A stretch of DNA of 64,000 bases. It comes from Eonycteris spelaea (lineage: Eukaryota; Chordata; Mammalia; Chiroptera; Pteropodidae). The notes under the pieces are model-generated. The model was given only the letters and a program-made list of their open reading frames with translations. It was not told where the DNA came from and ran no database searches. The stretch spans positions 5,952,001 to 6,016,000 of the forward strand of contig PUFA01000027.1 in assembly GCA_003508835.1 (NCBI GenBank), in the 5' to 3' direction. A program made the translations under genes and the position numbers. Shown here piece after piece: positions 1 to 11,105 of this stretch (the first letter of the stretch is position 1; each line of letters starts with the position of its first letter).

Positions 1-164
1 TCCACATAAAAAGATCTTCTATAGCCTATCATAGATTAAAGCATGCAGATATTTGTTAAAACTTATCCAATAATAATGACAACTAAAGCCAGAGATTGGA
101 AATACCAGAGGAATGACATGTGAGTCTATAAACTGAAGTTTGACTTGGGAGTATTTTATTTATT

Positions 165-845
165 TTATTTAATTATTTTTATTTTTCATTTACAGTGGCA
201 TGCTATATTATATTAGTTTCATAGATACAATATAGTGATTAGACATTTGTATAACTTACAAAGTGATCACCTTGATAAATCTAGTACCCATCCGACATCA
301 TACATAGTTATTAAAATATTAATGACTCTATTTCCTATGCTATACTTTACATTTTTGTGACTATTTTTAACTACCAATTTGCATTTCTTAATCCTTTCCT
401 CTTTTTTTCACCAACCTCCAATACCCACCTCCCCCCCCCCATTGAGCAACCCTTAAAATGTTATCTGTATCGTTTGTTTCTGTTTTGTTTGTTTATTTTA
501 TTTCATATATTTTTTATTTTATTATTGTTTTAGTATTCACATGTAAGGGAAATCTTATGGTGCTTGCCTTTCTCAGCTAAATTTATTTTATTTAGCATGA
601 TATCCTTTAGGTCTATCCACATTGTTGCAGATGACAAGATTGCATCCTTTTTTATAACTGAGTAATAGTCCATTGTATCTGTAACCATTTCTTCTTTATC
701 CATTCATCTAGTAATAGGCATTTATATTGCTTCCATTTCTTGGCTATTGTATATACTGCTGCAGTGAACATAGGGCTGCATATGTCTTTTTGAATTAGTG
801 TTTTGTGTTTCTTTAAATAAGTACCCAGAAGTAAAATTACTGGGT
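165..845 (-). repeat. Old L1M fragment, 3' UTR and end of ORF2, antisense
   Basis: Reads on the minus strand as the 3' part of an ancient mammalian L1 (L1M group). The plus-strand text carries the familiar antisense 3'-UTR phrases (a 'tagtttcatagatacaatat' block, then 'acaaagtgatcacc') and, further on, the antisense of the ORF2 tail ('ataactgagtaatagtccat', 'tggctattgtatatactgct'). There is no open frame. An interrupted C-run lies near 430-440. The subfamily is recalled, not searched. Confidence 0.75.
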
Positions 846-1133
846 ACTTCTTCGTTCCTTGGTATAGCTTTTGTTTTAAAGTGCATTTAGTCTGATATAA
901 GTATTGCTACCCCAGCTTTTTTTTGTTTCAATTTTCATGAAATGTGTTTTTCCATTCCTTTCCTTTGAGTCTATGCGTATCTTTCAATCTGAAGACTCTT
1001 GTAGACAGCATACATAAGGGTCTTGTTCTTTTATCCATTCAGCCACCCTATATTTTCTAATTAGATCATTTAATCCATTTATATTTAAAGTAATTATTGG
1101 TAGATATGTAGTTATTGACATTTTATTGGTCAT
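846..1133 (-). repeat. Old L1M ORF2 fragment, antisense
   Basis: The antisense of an internal part of L1 ORF2: 'gatataagtattgctacccc' followed by 'tatccattcagccaccctat' are hallmark stretches. It joins abruptly to the ORF2-tail/3'-UTR piece at 165-845, so the material between was deleted or this is a second old copy. The same old copy appears to resume at about 2061, beyond the younger L1 inserted at 1134-2060. Confidence 0.75.
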
Positions 1134-2060
1134 GTATTTTTTTATTAAATTTATTGGGGTGATATTAATAAAGTTACATAGGTTTCAAGTGTGCAATTCA
1201 ATAATACATCATTGTATATTGCATGGTATGTTCACCACCCAAAGTTAAATTTTCTTTTGTCGCTATATATTTGACCCCCTTTACCTTTACCTACCTCCTC
1301 CTCTCCCCTGCCCCCGTTCCCTCTGATAACCACTAAACTGTTGTCTGTGTCTATGAGTGTTGTTTATTTGTCTTGTTCATTTTATAACCCACACGAGAGT
1401 GAAATCATATGGTTCTCAACTTTTTCTGACTTCACTTAGCATGATAATCTCAAGAACCATCCATGTTGTCGCAAATAGCTGTATTTCATTTTCTTATGGC
1501 TGAGTAACATTCTAATGTACATATGTACCACATCTTTTTATTCAATCATCTATGGAAGGGCACTTCAGTTGTTTTCATGTCTTAGCCACTGTGCATAATG
1601 CTGCAATGAACGTTGGGGTGCATATGTTTATGGATAAGTGTTTTCAGTTTTTTTGTGGTAGATACCCAGAAGTGGGATTGCTCGGTCATATAGTAATCCT
1701 ATTCTTAATTTTTTGAGAAACCTCCACACTGTTTTCCACAGTGGTTGTACCAGCGGTGTATGAGGATTCCTTTTTCCCTACAACCTCTCCAACATTTGTT
1801 ATTACTTGTCTTATTGATAATAGCCATTTTTACAGGTGTAAGGTGGTATCTCATTATGGTTTTGGTTTGCATTTCCCTAATAGCTAATGAAGTTGAGCAT
1901 CTTTTGATATGTCTGTTGGCCATTTGTGTGTATTCTTGGGAGAGTGTCTGTTTAGTTTCTTCACCATTTTTTAATTGGACTGTTTGTTTTTTGTTGTTGA
2001 TTTTATGAGTTCTTTATATATTTTTGATATTAATTCTAGTCAGAGGCATTGTTTACAAGT
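1134..2060 (-). mobile_element. 5'-truncated younger L1 (bat-type 3' end), antisense
   Basis: Starts at the poly(A) tail, seen as a T-run on the plus strand near 1138, followed by the antisense 3' UTR (TTATTGGGGTGATATTAATA) and the antisense ORF2 C-terminus. The minus frame over 1705-1923 still reads as a C-terminal ORF2p piece ([24 protein letters not shown]). Stops and frameshifts make it dead. It is 5'-truncated within ORF2. The copy lies inside an older antisense L1M: material at 846-1133 continues in old-L1M style after 2061. Confidence 0.85.
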
Positions 2061-2600
2061 CTCTTTAATGTTACTTATAATGCCAGTTTTGTGTTGATGA
2101 ACTCCTCTAGCTTTTCTTTTTTTTTTGCTCTGGGATTAATTGTCTTTTGATGAACATAATTTATTTGAACATCATGGAATTTATCAGCCTTTTGTCTTTA
2201 TGGTTATTACTTCTCGTGTCCTGTCGAAGGAATTTTTCCTTAGCATAGCAGTCATAAAAATATTATCTTTTGTTATTTTTTAAACCTATATTACTTTTCC
2301 TTTTCCATTCAGACCTGTAATCCACCTGGAATTCTTTATGTCTGGTTGTGTATAAGAGTCAAATTCTACATCATTTAAATATGGAGACCCAATTGAGCCA
2401 GGATCATTTAATTATATAGCTCACTTTTACCTCTCCTATACAGTATCACTGTTATCAAAAATCATGTGCATATATACTTGTGTCTGGGCACTCCATTTTA
2501 TTCCTTTGGTACATTTGTGTGTCCTTAAGCCAATACCAGTCTGAATTATTGACTCAACAGTCCTGATATCTGATAAAAATAAGTCCTACTTTTTTTCTTC
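2061..2600 (-). repeat. Old L1M fragments, antisense, 3' of the younger insertion
   Basis: About 2061-2130 matches the antisense L1M phrase running from 'ctctttaatgttacttataa' to 'gatgaactcctctagctttt'. About 2150-2600 matches antisense ORF2 ('gagacccaattgagccagga', 'ccttaagccaataccagtct'). No coding potential remains. At least two pieces of the old element are joined here. Confidence 0.65.
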
Positions 2601-2624
2601 TTTAAGAGTGCTAGTCTATTCTTC

Positions 2625-2860
2625 TTTTTCTTTTTTTTTTTTTTTTTGAGATATAATTGACACATAACATCTTAGTTTCAGGTATATAACATGATGACTT
2701 AATATTTGTATATTGTGAAATAATCACAATAAATCTAGTTATTATTTATCTTCATGTATAATTACATTTTTTTCTTGTGATGAGAACTTTTAAGATTTAA
2801 TCTCTTAGCAACTTTCAAATATATAATATAATTTTGCTAGTCTATTCTTGACTCTCATAT
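2625..2860 (-). repeat. L1M 3' UTR, antisense, with T-run tail
   Basis: A T-run (about 2629-2647, the antisense poly(A)) leads into 'gagatataattgacacataa', 'agtttcaggtatataacatg' and 'gatgagaacttttaagattt', the classic antisense 3' UTR of an old L1M. The element is short and 5'-truncated. Confidence 0.8.
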
Positions 2861-3800
2861 TTAGGTATAAATCTTATAACCTTTTGTCAAGTTAAAGTTT
2901 AACGAGATGTTATTAAATTATAGATCAGTTTGTGGGAGTTTGCATGCATACAATAATACGTTTTCTAAATCAAGGTCATATCACATTCCACTATTTACAT
3001 AGGTCTTCTTTAATTTTTTGAAATAATATTTTATATTTTTTCTACATAAAAGTCATACACACTTTTGTTTAAATTTATTCATGGATAGTGATGTTTCTAA
3101 TGTAATTATAAATTCAAATTTTACTTTTTAAGTTTCTATCTTCTTGTTTAAATTATATAAGAATGCATTGATTGTTTTTCAACTTATACCCAATAACCTA
3201 AAATCACTTGCTAATTTTAATAAATTATGTGTAGGTATTTTTGTGTTTTTTCTATAGATAATCATATATGAGAATAATAAAAAATATTATTATTTTCTTT
3301 TTCTGCCTTCCTTTCATTATCTTTCTTGCCTTAATACATTTGCTGAGACATCTAATACAGTGTTTAATAAAATAGTAATAGAAGGCATCTTTGTCTCACT
3401 CCTGTTAAAATTAAAATAATGAGCTATCAATTGTATTTTAACTATGGTTATTAATATTAAGTTTTATACTGTTGTTTATATATATTGTTTTCAGTTCTCT
3501 GTTGAAGTTTTCAATGTTGCCATTTTTTTCCTTCAAACATCTGAAACACAGCTATTTTAAAGCTGGATGATGGCAATATTTTAAGCCTCTGTACATCTCT
3601 TCATCTTGTCTTTGTGTCTCTTTAATGTTATTCATGTTGTCTTTCATCATATGCCTCGTTATTTTTTAATTGTGTTTTAGATGTATTATCAAAATTGTTT
3701 GGAAAAAAATTCGTTAATTAGAATATTATTTTTCTCTAGAGGAATTTTGTGTGTGTGATTCTGGAGGTAATTAAAGTCCTAGCACCCTGTATGTTAATCT
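2861..3800 (-). repeat. Degraded L1M ORF2 pieces, antisense
   Basis: A very A+T-rich stretch. About 3320-3420 resembles the antisense ORF2 passage 'gctgagacatctaatacagt' to 'agaaggcatctttgtctcac'. The flanks are consistent with the same old element but too decayed to place. About 3530-3700 may be another antisense L1M piece. I see no gene here. Confidence 0.45.
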
Positions 3801-4690
3801 TATTTGAGAGAATGAGATTATTTCAAATTGAGCTTAAAGCGACTTTTAATTTACCCTTATTCTTAGGGTACAGTTTTTAAAGCTTAAGTCCAAATTGAAA
3901 TAATTAAGCAGATTTACCTTTTCTTACTAAATTCTGGATTCCAGATTCTGTTATTCTAGTCCCACAAGACACTTGAAAGTGTTGCTTAAACCAATATTCC
4001 TCAGGAAATTGACCGATTCCAAAGCTGGCACAAAAAAGAGACAGAATGAGCCTAGAAAATTTTGTTATGCAGAAAAGTAAGGAATTGCTTAAACAATGAT
4101 GGGAATCTATCTATCAAGAAGATTAAAAGCTACCTTAAAAAGGCTCCCACTGACAAATATTGAGGCAATTTAAGCGCCAAGATAGTGAAATACAAAAATG
4201 ACTTATAAATTATTGTAATGTAAAAATTAATTAGTCTATATCAACAATAAATAAATATAAATAGCCATTAATTAGTTAACTAATTAATTAACAAGGCATA
4301 ATCTGGGCTGTTGCATACAGTAAAATGGGAAATGCTGTTTGGTAAATGTGATCAGAATGCTGAAATTAAAAAATGGTATTTTTCAAGTACCACAGTAAAG
4401 ATCGAATCAGGTAGGAATCATCTATACACGTTAAGTGTAAGAGGAAGACTTGATAAGTAACAGAATATTTGTCCTGTCTTAAAAATGTCAAATTGCATAT
4501 TCACCACAAGGCAACATAATCACTATACAGTGGAGAAATTAGACATCACTTTGACTGAGTGAGCAAAATTAATGTTAGCAATGAAGGCTGCATGAATCGG
4601 AGAACATTGTGGTCTTTCATAACCAAGGCCACCTAAGTGGAAGAACGTGTATCCTGAAGAGAACACTAAGTTGCTTATGTTGTGTTTTGG
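3801..4690. other. Unassigned stretch, probably decayed repeat
   Basis: No gene or long open frame. The text from 4030 to 4600 (short A-rich phrases, frequent 'aaaatgac' and 'aattgc') feels like the sense strand of an old L1-type element continuing into 4690-5130, but I cannot name it. Confidence 0.3.
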
Positions 4691-5130
4691 TTGAGAATGT
4701 AATGAGGAAATGGAGGGGCAGGGAAATGAGGATAGTTCTATTTAAAAAGGGTGGGGAATACTATACTAGTAGAAAACATTAATATCATAATAAAGAAAAG
4801 TTGTGAAAATGTTCCACAGGTTAAGGAGGTTGACACCTGACAACTGATTGAAATAGCCGACCTTAGATAGGAAACTGTATTGGAGTGGGGAACTGTTACA
4901 AATGACATTATTAGGTCAATCGATAAAATTTATTATTGTATCGATGTTAAATGTGCTGAAATTGTTAAGTACACTGCCAATATCTAAGAGAATATCCATA
5001 TTCTTAGAAAAGGTATGTTATAAGTATTTAGAGATAAAGACCATGATATATTGCCCTGCATGCAGATATTTCAGAAAAATTAAAATAAATGCGTCTATGC
5101 ATACAGTATAAAACATTAACAATAACCGAA
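4691..5130 (+). repeat. Old L1M 3' UTR, sense
   Basis: About 4840-5060 resembles the sense 3'-UTR series of an old L1M: a 'gaccttagatagg' block, 'atgacattattaggtcaatc', 'ttgtatcgatgttaaatgtg', then 'gtatttagagataaagacca'. The subfamily cannot be fixed by eye. Confidence 0.55.
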
Positions 5131-5449
5131 TTGGTGTAGAAGGTATATTTGACTATCATTATTCTTGAAATTTTTATATACATTTCAAATTATAGCCATA
5201 TAACTTTTTTAAGATTAATAAAACTCTCGTTCAACATCTCAGCTACCCTGTTTATATCAATAAATATCTTCAGGGAAGAAGACTAAACTCCTCACTTCCT
5301 CTCCCTGAGTGCTGTTCTTCCCCTGATTTTGACCAGCAAGATACCCACCCCCTTGTTTTTTTTAGCTTGCCAATGCCCCTTCAAAGATATTCAAGAGGGT
5401 AGGTCCAAATTACTCAATCTGTCATTACTGTCGTGGAATCAATTTCATC
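5131..5449. other. Short single-copy-looking gap
   Basis: Contains a somewhat C+T-rich patch at about 5285-5380 between A+T-rich flanks. No open frame, RNA gene or repeat family recognised. Confidence 0.3.
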
Positions 5450-6505
5450 TTTTATTCATGTAAAAACTTTTAATGAACAATTTTTAATGACAAATTTAAG
5501 TACAAAGAAAAATAATATGCAAATTGTATAATGAATTCCTGTGTACCTACAATCCACATTTTTAAATCTTTGCAACTTGACATATTTTCCTTCTTTTTAA
5601 TTACTTTTTAAGAAAGAAAATTACAGAATATTTTCTCATATTCCCACTTTATCCTTTCTACATATAGCAACTATCATTATTTTGGTGATTATCATATTCA
5701 TACTTGCATATGTACTTAAAGTATAAAAATATCTCTATAATACAAAACAGATAGGATTGTCTGCATGAGTTTAATTTTATATAAATGGTATACATTTATA
5801 TAAAATTATTTTCTAATATTTAATATTTAAATAAACATTGTATTTATTAAATTTATGCTGACACCTCTACTTTATTTACATTTATTTATATCATATGAAT
5901 ATACCACAAATAATTTATCCATTTCATGAAAATGTCACAGTTTCTATGTTTCTCTCTTATAGATGATGCTACAATGAATATATTCCTATTGTGACTTATT
6001 GTACATATGGGCATGGATTCGTTTAGGACCAAGAATATAGGGTACTTAAGAGAAGTAGGATTCCTAGGGAGTCAAGAATGTACATATTCATTTTTACTAG
6101 CTATTTTCAAGTTACCCTCCAAAGCACTTGCACCAAAATAGCAATGCTTTCTTTAGCATTGTTGAGATTTACTGTTGCTCTCTAGGCTTTCCAAACCTTG
6201 GTACTATCAGACTTTAAAATTTTGCCTATCTGATAGTATTAAATGGTACCTTGTGGTTGTTTAATTTACATTTCCCTGATAACTAGTGCAGTGAGTACAC
6301 ACTTTAAATGTGTGCTTTCTATTTAAGTTCTGTGATTAGTTTAATTTGCTCATTGTTCTATTTGATTATTTTTCTCTTATTGTTTAGTTAGAATCCTTTA
6401 TCTATTATGGATATGATTCTTTAGTTATACACAATACAAATGTAGTCTTCCAGTCCATAGGTATATTTTTGGTTTGTAGTGCTATTTATTTTTTAATTTT
6501 TTCCT
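5450..6505 (-). repeat. Old L1M, antisense, left part of an interrupted copy
   Basis: The antisense of old L1 3' UTR and ORF2: 'gatgctacaatgaatatatt' (5965-5985), 'gttaccctccaaagcacttg' and 'atttccctgataactagtgc'. It runs to about 6500, where a younger L1 plus a 5S SINE are inserted, and appears to resume at about 7160. Confidence 0.65.
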
Positions 6506-6529
6506 TTAGAAAAATTTGTTTTATTTATT

Positions 6530-6750
6530 TATTATTTTTTAAATTAATTATTATTATTCATTTTAGGCAACGCAGATTGCAAGGACCTTGTCAGCTTACA
6601 ATCTCTTATTATTTTTTTTAAAATTTTTTCACACCTATAGCACCTGGTCTTCCTAGGTGGTCTCCCATCCAAGTATTAACCAGGCCCGACCCCGCTTTGC
6701 TTCTGAGATCAGACAGGATAGGGCTTGTTCAGGGTGGCATGGCTGTAGAC
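6530..6750 (-). mobile_element. 5S rRNA-derived SINE
   Basis: On the minus strand a 5S-rRNA-like head (6750 down to about 6633) is followed by an A-rich linker, a short non-5S body (about 6600-6565, including AAGCTGACAAGGTCCTTGCA) and an A+T-rich tail ending near 6530. A 5S head with an unrelated body and an A-rich tail is the layout of a 5S-derived SINE. Such SINEs are known from fruit bats (the MEG families) and a few other mammals. I cannot verify the subfamily. It starts 1-2 bases after the poly(A) of the L1 at 6752-7155, so it most likely inserted in that A-rich tail. Confidence 0.8.
6633..6750 (-). pseudogene. 5S rRNA-like sequence, head of the SINE
   Basis: Nearly full length (about 118 nt against about 120 for mammalian 5S). 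The minus strand begins TCTACAGCCATGCCACCCTG after one G. It keeps recognisable internal promoter parts: an A-box-like AAGCAAAGCGGGGTCGGG and a C-box-like TTGGATGGGAGACC. Differences are concentrated in the arm after CCCTGAAC (AAGCCCTATCCTGTCTGATC instead of the usual GCGCCCGATC series), mostly changes expected from CpG decay. Because it is fused to a SINE body and lies in repeats, it is a retroposed copy and not a functional rRNA gene. Confidence 0.85.
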
Positions 6751-6751
6751 T

Positions 6752-7155
6752 ATTTTTTTATTAAATTTATTGGGATGTCATTGGTTAATAAAATTATATC
6801 AGTTTCAAGTGTACAATTCAATAATATATCATATGTATATTGCATTGTATCTTTACCACCAAGTTAAATTTCCTTCCATCATTGTATATCTGACCTCCTT
6901 TACCTTATCCAACCTCTCTTTTCTCCCCTTTCCCTCTGGTGACTGTTAAACTACTGTCTGTGTCTATGTGTCTTGTTTGTATGTTACTTTCAGTTTTGTA
7001 TCCCACATATGAGTGAAATCATATGGTTCGCAACTATTTTTGTCTGACTTATTTTGCTTAGCATGATAATCTCAAGATTTATCCATGATGCAAATGACAG
7101 TATTTCATCTTTTCTTATGGCTGAGTAATATTCATTGTAAATATGACCACATGTA
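6752..7155 (-). mobile_element. Short 5'-truncated L1 3' end (bat type), antisense
   Basis: A T-run then ATTAAATTTATTGGGATGTC, followed by the usual antisense 3' UTR ('gtttcaagtgtacaattcaa', 'cacatatgagtgaaatcata') and the antisense ORF2 stop region ('ttatggctgagtaatattca'). It is only about 400 bp long, so heavily truncated. With the adjacent 5S SINE it splits an older antisense L1M (5450-6505 and 7160-7600). Confidence 0.85.
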
Positions 7156-7159
7156 GTAC

Positions 7160-7600
7160 TATTTTTAAATCAGAAAATTTTAATTATATTGAAGCCAAAT
7201 TTAACATTCTTTTTAAGAATTTTTTGTGTCATGTTTAAGAAACTTACAACAAACTTATAAATGGATTCTACCCTATTTTTCTAAATATTTTAATACTTTA
7301 ATTTTATATTTAGCTTTTATTTCTTTTAAGATGTTTTATATGGTATATGCTCTAATACTTTTTTCCTACATGGATGTACAATTATCTCCAAACCACAAAT
7401 TGTAGTCAACATTTGCCCCAGTGATGTTGTACTACTGTGTTTTGTTTTGAATTTCAATTTTCCATAGAGAGTTGGTTGTTTCGGGGCATTTTGCTGTTTT
7501 CTATTAATCTATTAATCTAACCCTGAATAGATATCATACATTCTTAATTAAACTCATTTTGCAATATTTTTACCTTACAACCTTAAAGAAAAATTGTCTA
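7160..7600 (-). repeat. Old L1M, antisense, right part of the interrupted copy
   Basis: 'attatattgaagccaaattt' with 'gtcatgtttaagaaacttac' and 'ctacatggatgtacaattat' follow the order of antisense L1 ORF2 expected after the passage that ends near 6500, so this appears to continue that copy. It is strongly decayed. Confidence 0.55.
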
Positions 7601-7799
7601 TTTCTCACTTACACTACGTGTCTACAGTTCTCTTTACAATAACCCATGAACCCAGGCTGATGGATTGGCCATTACATTGTGACATCATTACTATTTTTTT
7701 CTATTATAAATTATCTTTCAAAACATTTTTAATACTCTTTCAAGACAAAATAATATTAGTAGATATAAATACAGATTTATCATTATGAATAAATCAATC

Positions 7800-8280
7800 A
7801 ATAAAACATCCATTTGCATCTCCCTTTTCAGTTGTCTATTCCTTCCAGCAGAAGCTTTCATCTAGCACTATTTCACTTTAACCTAAACTTCTTTTATCAC
7901 AACTTGTAGCACAGGTCTGTTGGAGGAAAATGCCCTCAGTGTCTACCTACCTGAAATATTTTGTTTCAAACAGTGAAATAAATTTTGAGGTATGGTAAAA
8001 TATAATAATCTAACTGATTCTATTTTCCTCGAAATTGTCTTGTCTATTCTTAGCTTTTCCATCTGAATTTAACATAAGCTTGTCAAGATGTTTGGAGAAC
8101 ATCTTTTACGTTTAAATCTAAAAAGAAATTTTATTGATTATTTTATTAATTTAGTAAGAATTAATACTATTATAAATTGATTCTTCTCATGTAGAAGGCT
8201 GGAATTTTTCTTCATTTTTTTCCCAATATTCTTTAACAATTGTTTTATAAGTCGTCTCCAAAAATATTTTGCTTATTTTT
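7800..8280 (-). repeat. Possible old L1M piece, antisense
   Basis: About 7900-7960 ('acaacttgtagcacaggtct' then 'aaaatgccctcagtgtctac') resembles the antisense of the same L1M block seen in sense at 10.8-10.95 kb. The remainder is A+T-rich and unassigned. Confidence 0.4.
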
Positions 8281-9904
8281 TTTATATTTAGCCCTAGCTA
8301 ATTTTAGTGCTTGTTAGTTTTTAATGTTATTGTAAAATTTATTGTAATGTGATGTTAATATATGCTACTTAACTATATATATTTATCTATATGATTGTAA
8401 TGTAAAACATGTATATTTATATCTGTATCTATATCTATAATTACTGATATATCTATAGTGACCACATTTTTATTACTCAAAGTCCAATTAGAACTCTTTC
8501 AAGTATGCTAGGAGCTTTAAAAATTTTTTCTTTTCTTATATTTTGATTTGTTTTTACATTTTTAATTATTTTAAATATTCATATTTAAACTCTATTTGTA
8601 CTAGTTCTATTATTTTTTGAGAGTCAATTTTGCTTTTTTGTGGGGCCAGCTATCTCTTACTGAAAGTGAGTCATCTCTTTTTGTGGTTTAAGAGTTTTGA
8701 CTATGGAGTCCTATTCACTAGGAGTTATCTAAGGGAACCCTGTGAAATGAGTTTTGAGAGTCTCTTCCACTAGGAAACATTTAGGTATAGCTATTCTATG
8801 TAATATGGGAGACTTCTTTGCCAATATGATTACATTGGGTCATTTTTTTGCTGATTCATAGGGTATATAATTATGTGGATAGTGTAAATTTGTACTTTAA
8901 AGTGAATGGGTTACAGTCTTTTGGTTTACAAGTTGTTATATATGATACCACCCTCACACTCACACACATATACATGCACCAGGGTTAAGGTGAGACAGAA
9001 ATTTTTACCATCTCTATGTATAGTTTTATTTTCTCTATCCCAACCTATCTTTGAAGGTATTTTTCTTGAAATTTTTTTGATCTATATTGTGGCATTTATT
9101 CCAGTTTTGCTCCTTACTCTTTCCTGTGACTTTCGTATATACCTGAGTACTAAAACCCAACCCACTACGTTTGGGACCTTAGAATGGCTTTGCAGACTCA
9201 GAGCTATAACAGCTCTCACTGTTCTTATTTTCAGTATCTTATCTATATTTAAGCCCTGTGATTTCTCTCGTTTCTTGAAACTGCTGTACATTTAAATAAT
9301 GTTTGCTATTGCACCTAGGCTTTTGCTATATTGCATCTAGATGTTTTGGAATGGGAGTACATTAGGATTAACTAGGTTGTCATCTTGTAAACTGTAGACA
9401 TCTTCGTATCATGTTTATGCTGCCTTTAGTTTTAGAGGAATGTGAAAAGTTTTTATGAAAATACTGGACTTGTCTAAATATAATGTGTTATCTTTAAGAG
9501 AAAGAGACATATAGTCATTCTGAAAAGGCACAGGGAAGACATTAAATTTTTGTTATTAATACCAGATTTATTTTTATTTTTATTTTTGGAGCAAGTTTTT
9601 TGTAACCATAGTGTCTATTGGGTACTGTTGCTTACCTATTTGACCTGCTATTATTTTCAAGACAATTAAGAAAGCTGAAATAGGTTGCAAATGAGCTTTT
9701 TGGCATTCAGGCTAGGGAAGGGAATAAATTGGTCACTGATAGTTTCTAAAGGCAACGGATCATTTAATCCATAGCCTCCTGTAAAAATGATCACCTGCAT
9801 AGTAGACATTATAGAAAAAGGCAAACTACTGTCATCCAAACCTGAAGTAGTGTAGAAATAAAATTATTTCAACTATGAAGATAGCGATGGCCATATTTGC
9901 CAGC
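8281..9904. other. Unassigned A+T-rich DNA
   Basis: No convincing repeat family or gene. Contains a tandem-like (TATCTA) patch at about 8385-8460. An open frame of 129 codons on the plus strand (8906-9295) has composition typical of translated non-coding DNA (Leu/Ile/Phe/Ser-rich, no domain) and overlaps an open minus frame of similar quality. I do not call it a gene. Confidence 0.4.
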
Positions 9905-10028
9905 AAGGTAGTTCTCTCTTCCTTTCCCTCTTTCCCTTTTTTGTCCTTCTTTTCTCTCTTTTATATTTGTTTCTTCTTTCTCCCCAGTCCAGACCTTTCC
10001 CAAATACCCCCCCACACACACACACACA
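9905..10028. repeat. Pyrimidine-rich tract and short (CA)n
   Basis: Pyrimidine-rich from about 9911 to 9990, then a run of C and a (CA)n microsatellite to about 10027. Low-complexity DNA. Confidence 0.8.
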
Positions 10029-10089
10029 AACCTTCAAGCAACTAAAAATTGTTTCAGGATATCACGATATATCTATTAGAATAGTCTAA

Positions 10090-10375
10090 TTTGAAAAGTT
10101 GAGTATCGTAAGTATTGGGGAGGATGTGGAACAACTGGAAGGAGTATTTCTTGAACCATTAAACATATACCTGCATTTAACCAGCCATGTCATTCTGAGG
10201 TATTCATTTAAAGAAAATGAAGGCACACATCTGCACAAGTTTTGTGTACAAATATTCATAACAGATTTATTTGCAATAGCCAAAAACAGAAAACAAACCA
10301 AAATTCCATCAAGGATGCATAGATAACAAATTGTGGTATATTACTATCCAGTATAGTAATAAAGAGTTATAAAAG
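10090..10375 (+). repeat. Old L1M, end of ORF2, sense
   Basis: The sense order 'gtattggggaggatgtggaa', 'gtgtacaaatattcataaca', 'gcaatagccaaaaacagaaa', 'attccatcaaggatgcatag' is the L1 ORF2 C-terminal region. The embedded plus frame 10099-10326 is part of this decayed ORF2. Confidence 0.7.
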
Positions 10376-10439
10376 TCAATAAAACTATACGATCTGAAGA
10401 ACAGAAAGAAAAAAATTAAGATTGGAAAGATATTGATCA

Positions 10440-11105
10440 GAGTTTCAGTTACCTGTGGGATAACATTAAGTGGTCTAAATAGTCATTCTGTGACAGTGGA
10501 GTCACAGAAAAAAAGAAGAAAGACATTAGAAGGAAAAAAATTGCTTAAATAAATAATGGGTAACTATTTCTCAAATGTTGTGAAAAAAGATCAGCTTACA
10601 AATACAACTAAAACCCTAAACAAGATATATAAAAAAATAGACAATATCCAAACACCATACTTTAAAAAAATTTAAAAGCAGCCAGAGATAAAAGATGCAT
10701 TTTTTCTACAGGGAAATGCTTAACAAAATCAAAAGAGGTTAGTGTCTCACCAGAACCAATGTAAGCAGAAACAATGCAATAATACCTTTAAAATAATAGG
10801 AGAAAAAAAACAGTTTTATGCCAAATAAAAAAAGAAATCTTTGAAATGAAGGTAATCTAAAATAAATCAAGATAATGAGAGCTGAAAGAATTTCTCTTCC
10901 ATCAGAACTGCGCTAAAAGAAATGGCAGAGACTTCTTTAACCTACAGAAAATTAATACCATTAGAAATCTATATAAAGGAATGAAGAGTACTGGTATTGG
11001 TAAATATATAGGTGAATATATAAGGCTATTTTTGTTTTCTTAATTTCTTTAACAGAGAGCTGACAGTTTTAAGCAAAAATGATAATAATTATGGTGTCTA
11101 TATCA
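10440..11105 (+). repeat. Old L1M internal block, sense
   Basis: 'agcagccagagataaaagat' (10678), 'gtctcaccagaaccaatgta' and 'ggaatgaagagtactggtat' (10978) follow a known old-L1 (L1M/HAL1-type) series. No open frame. Confidence 0.55.

Noticed and set aside
6633..6750. Functional 5S rRNA gene
   Set aside because: Substituted, fused to a SINE body and surrounded by L1; not part of a 5S array.
8906..9295. 129-codon plus-strand open frame
   Set aside because: Hydrophobic, low-information composition typical of translated A+T-rich DNA, no domain, and an equally long minus frame overlaps it.
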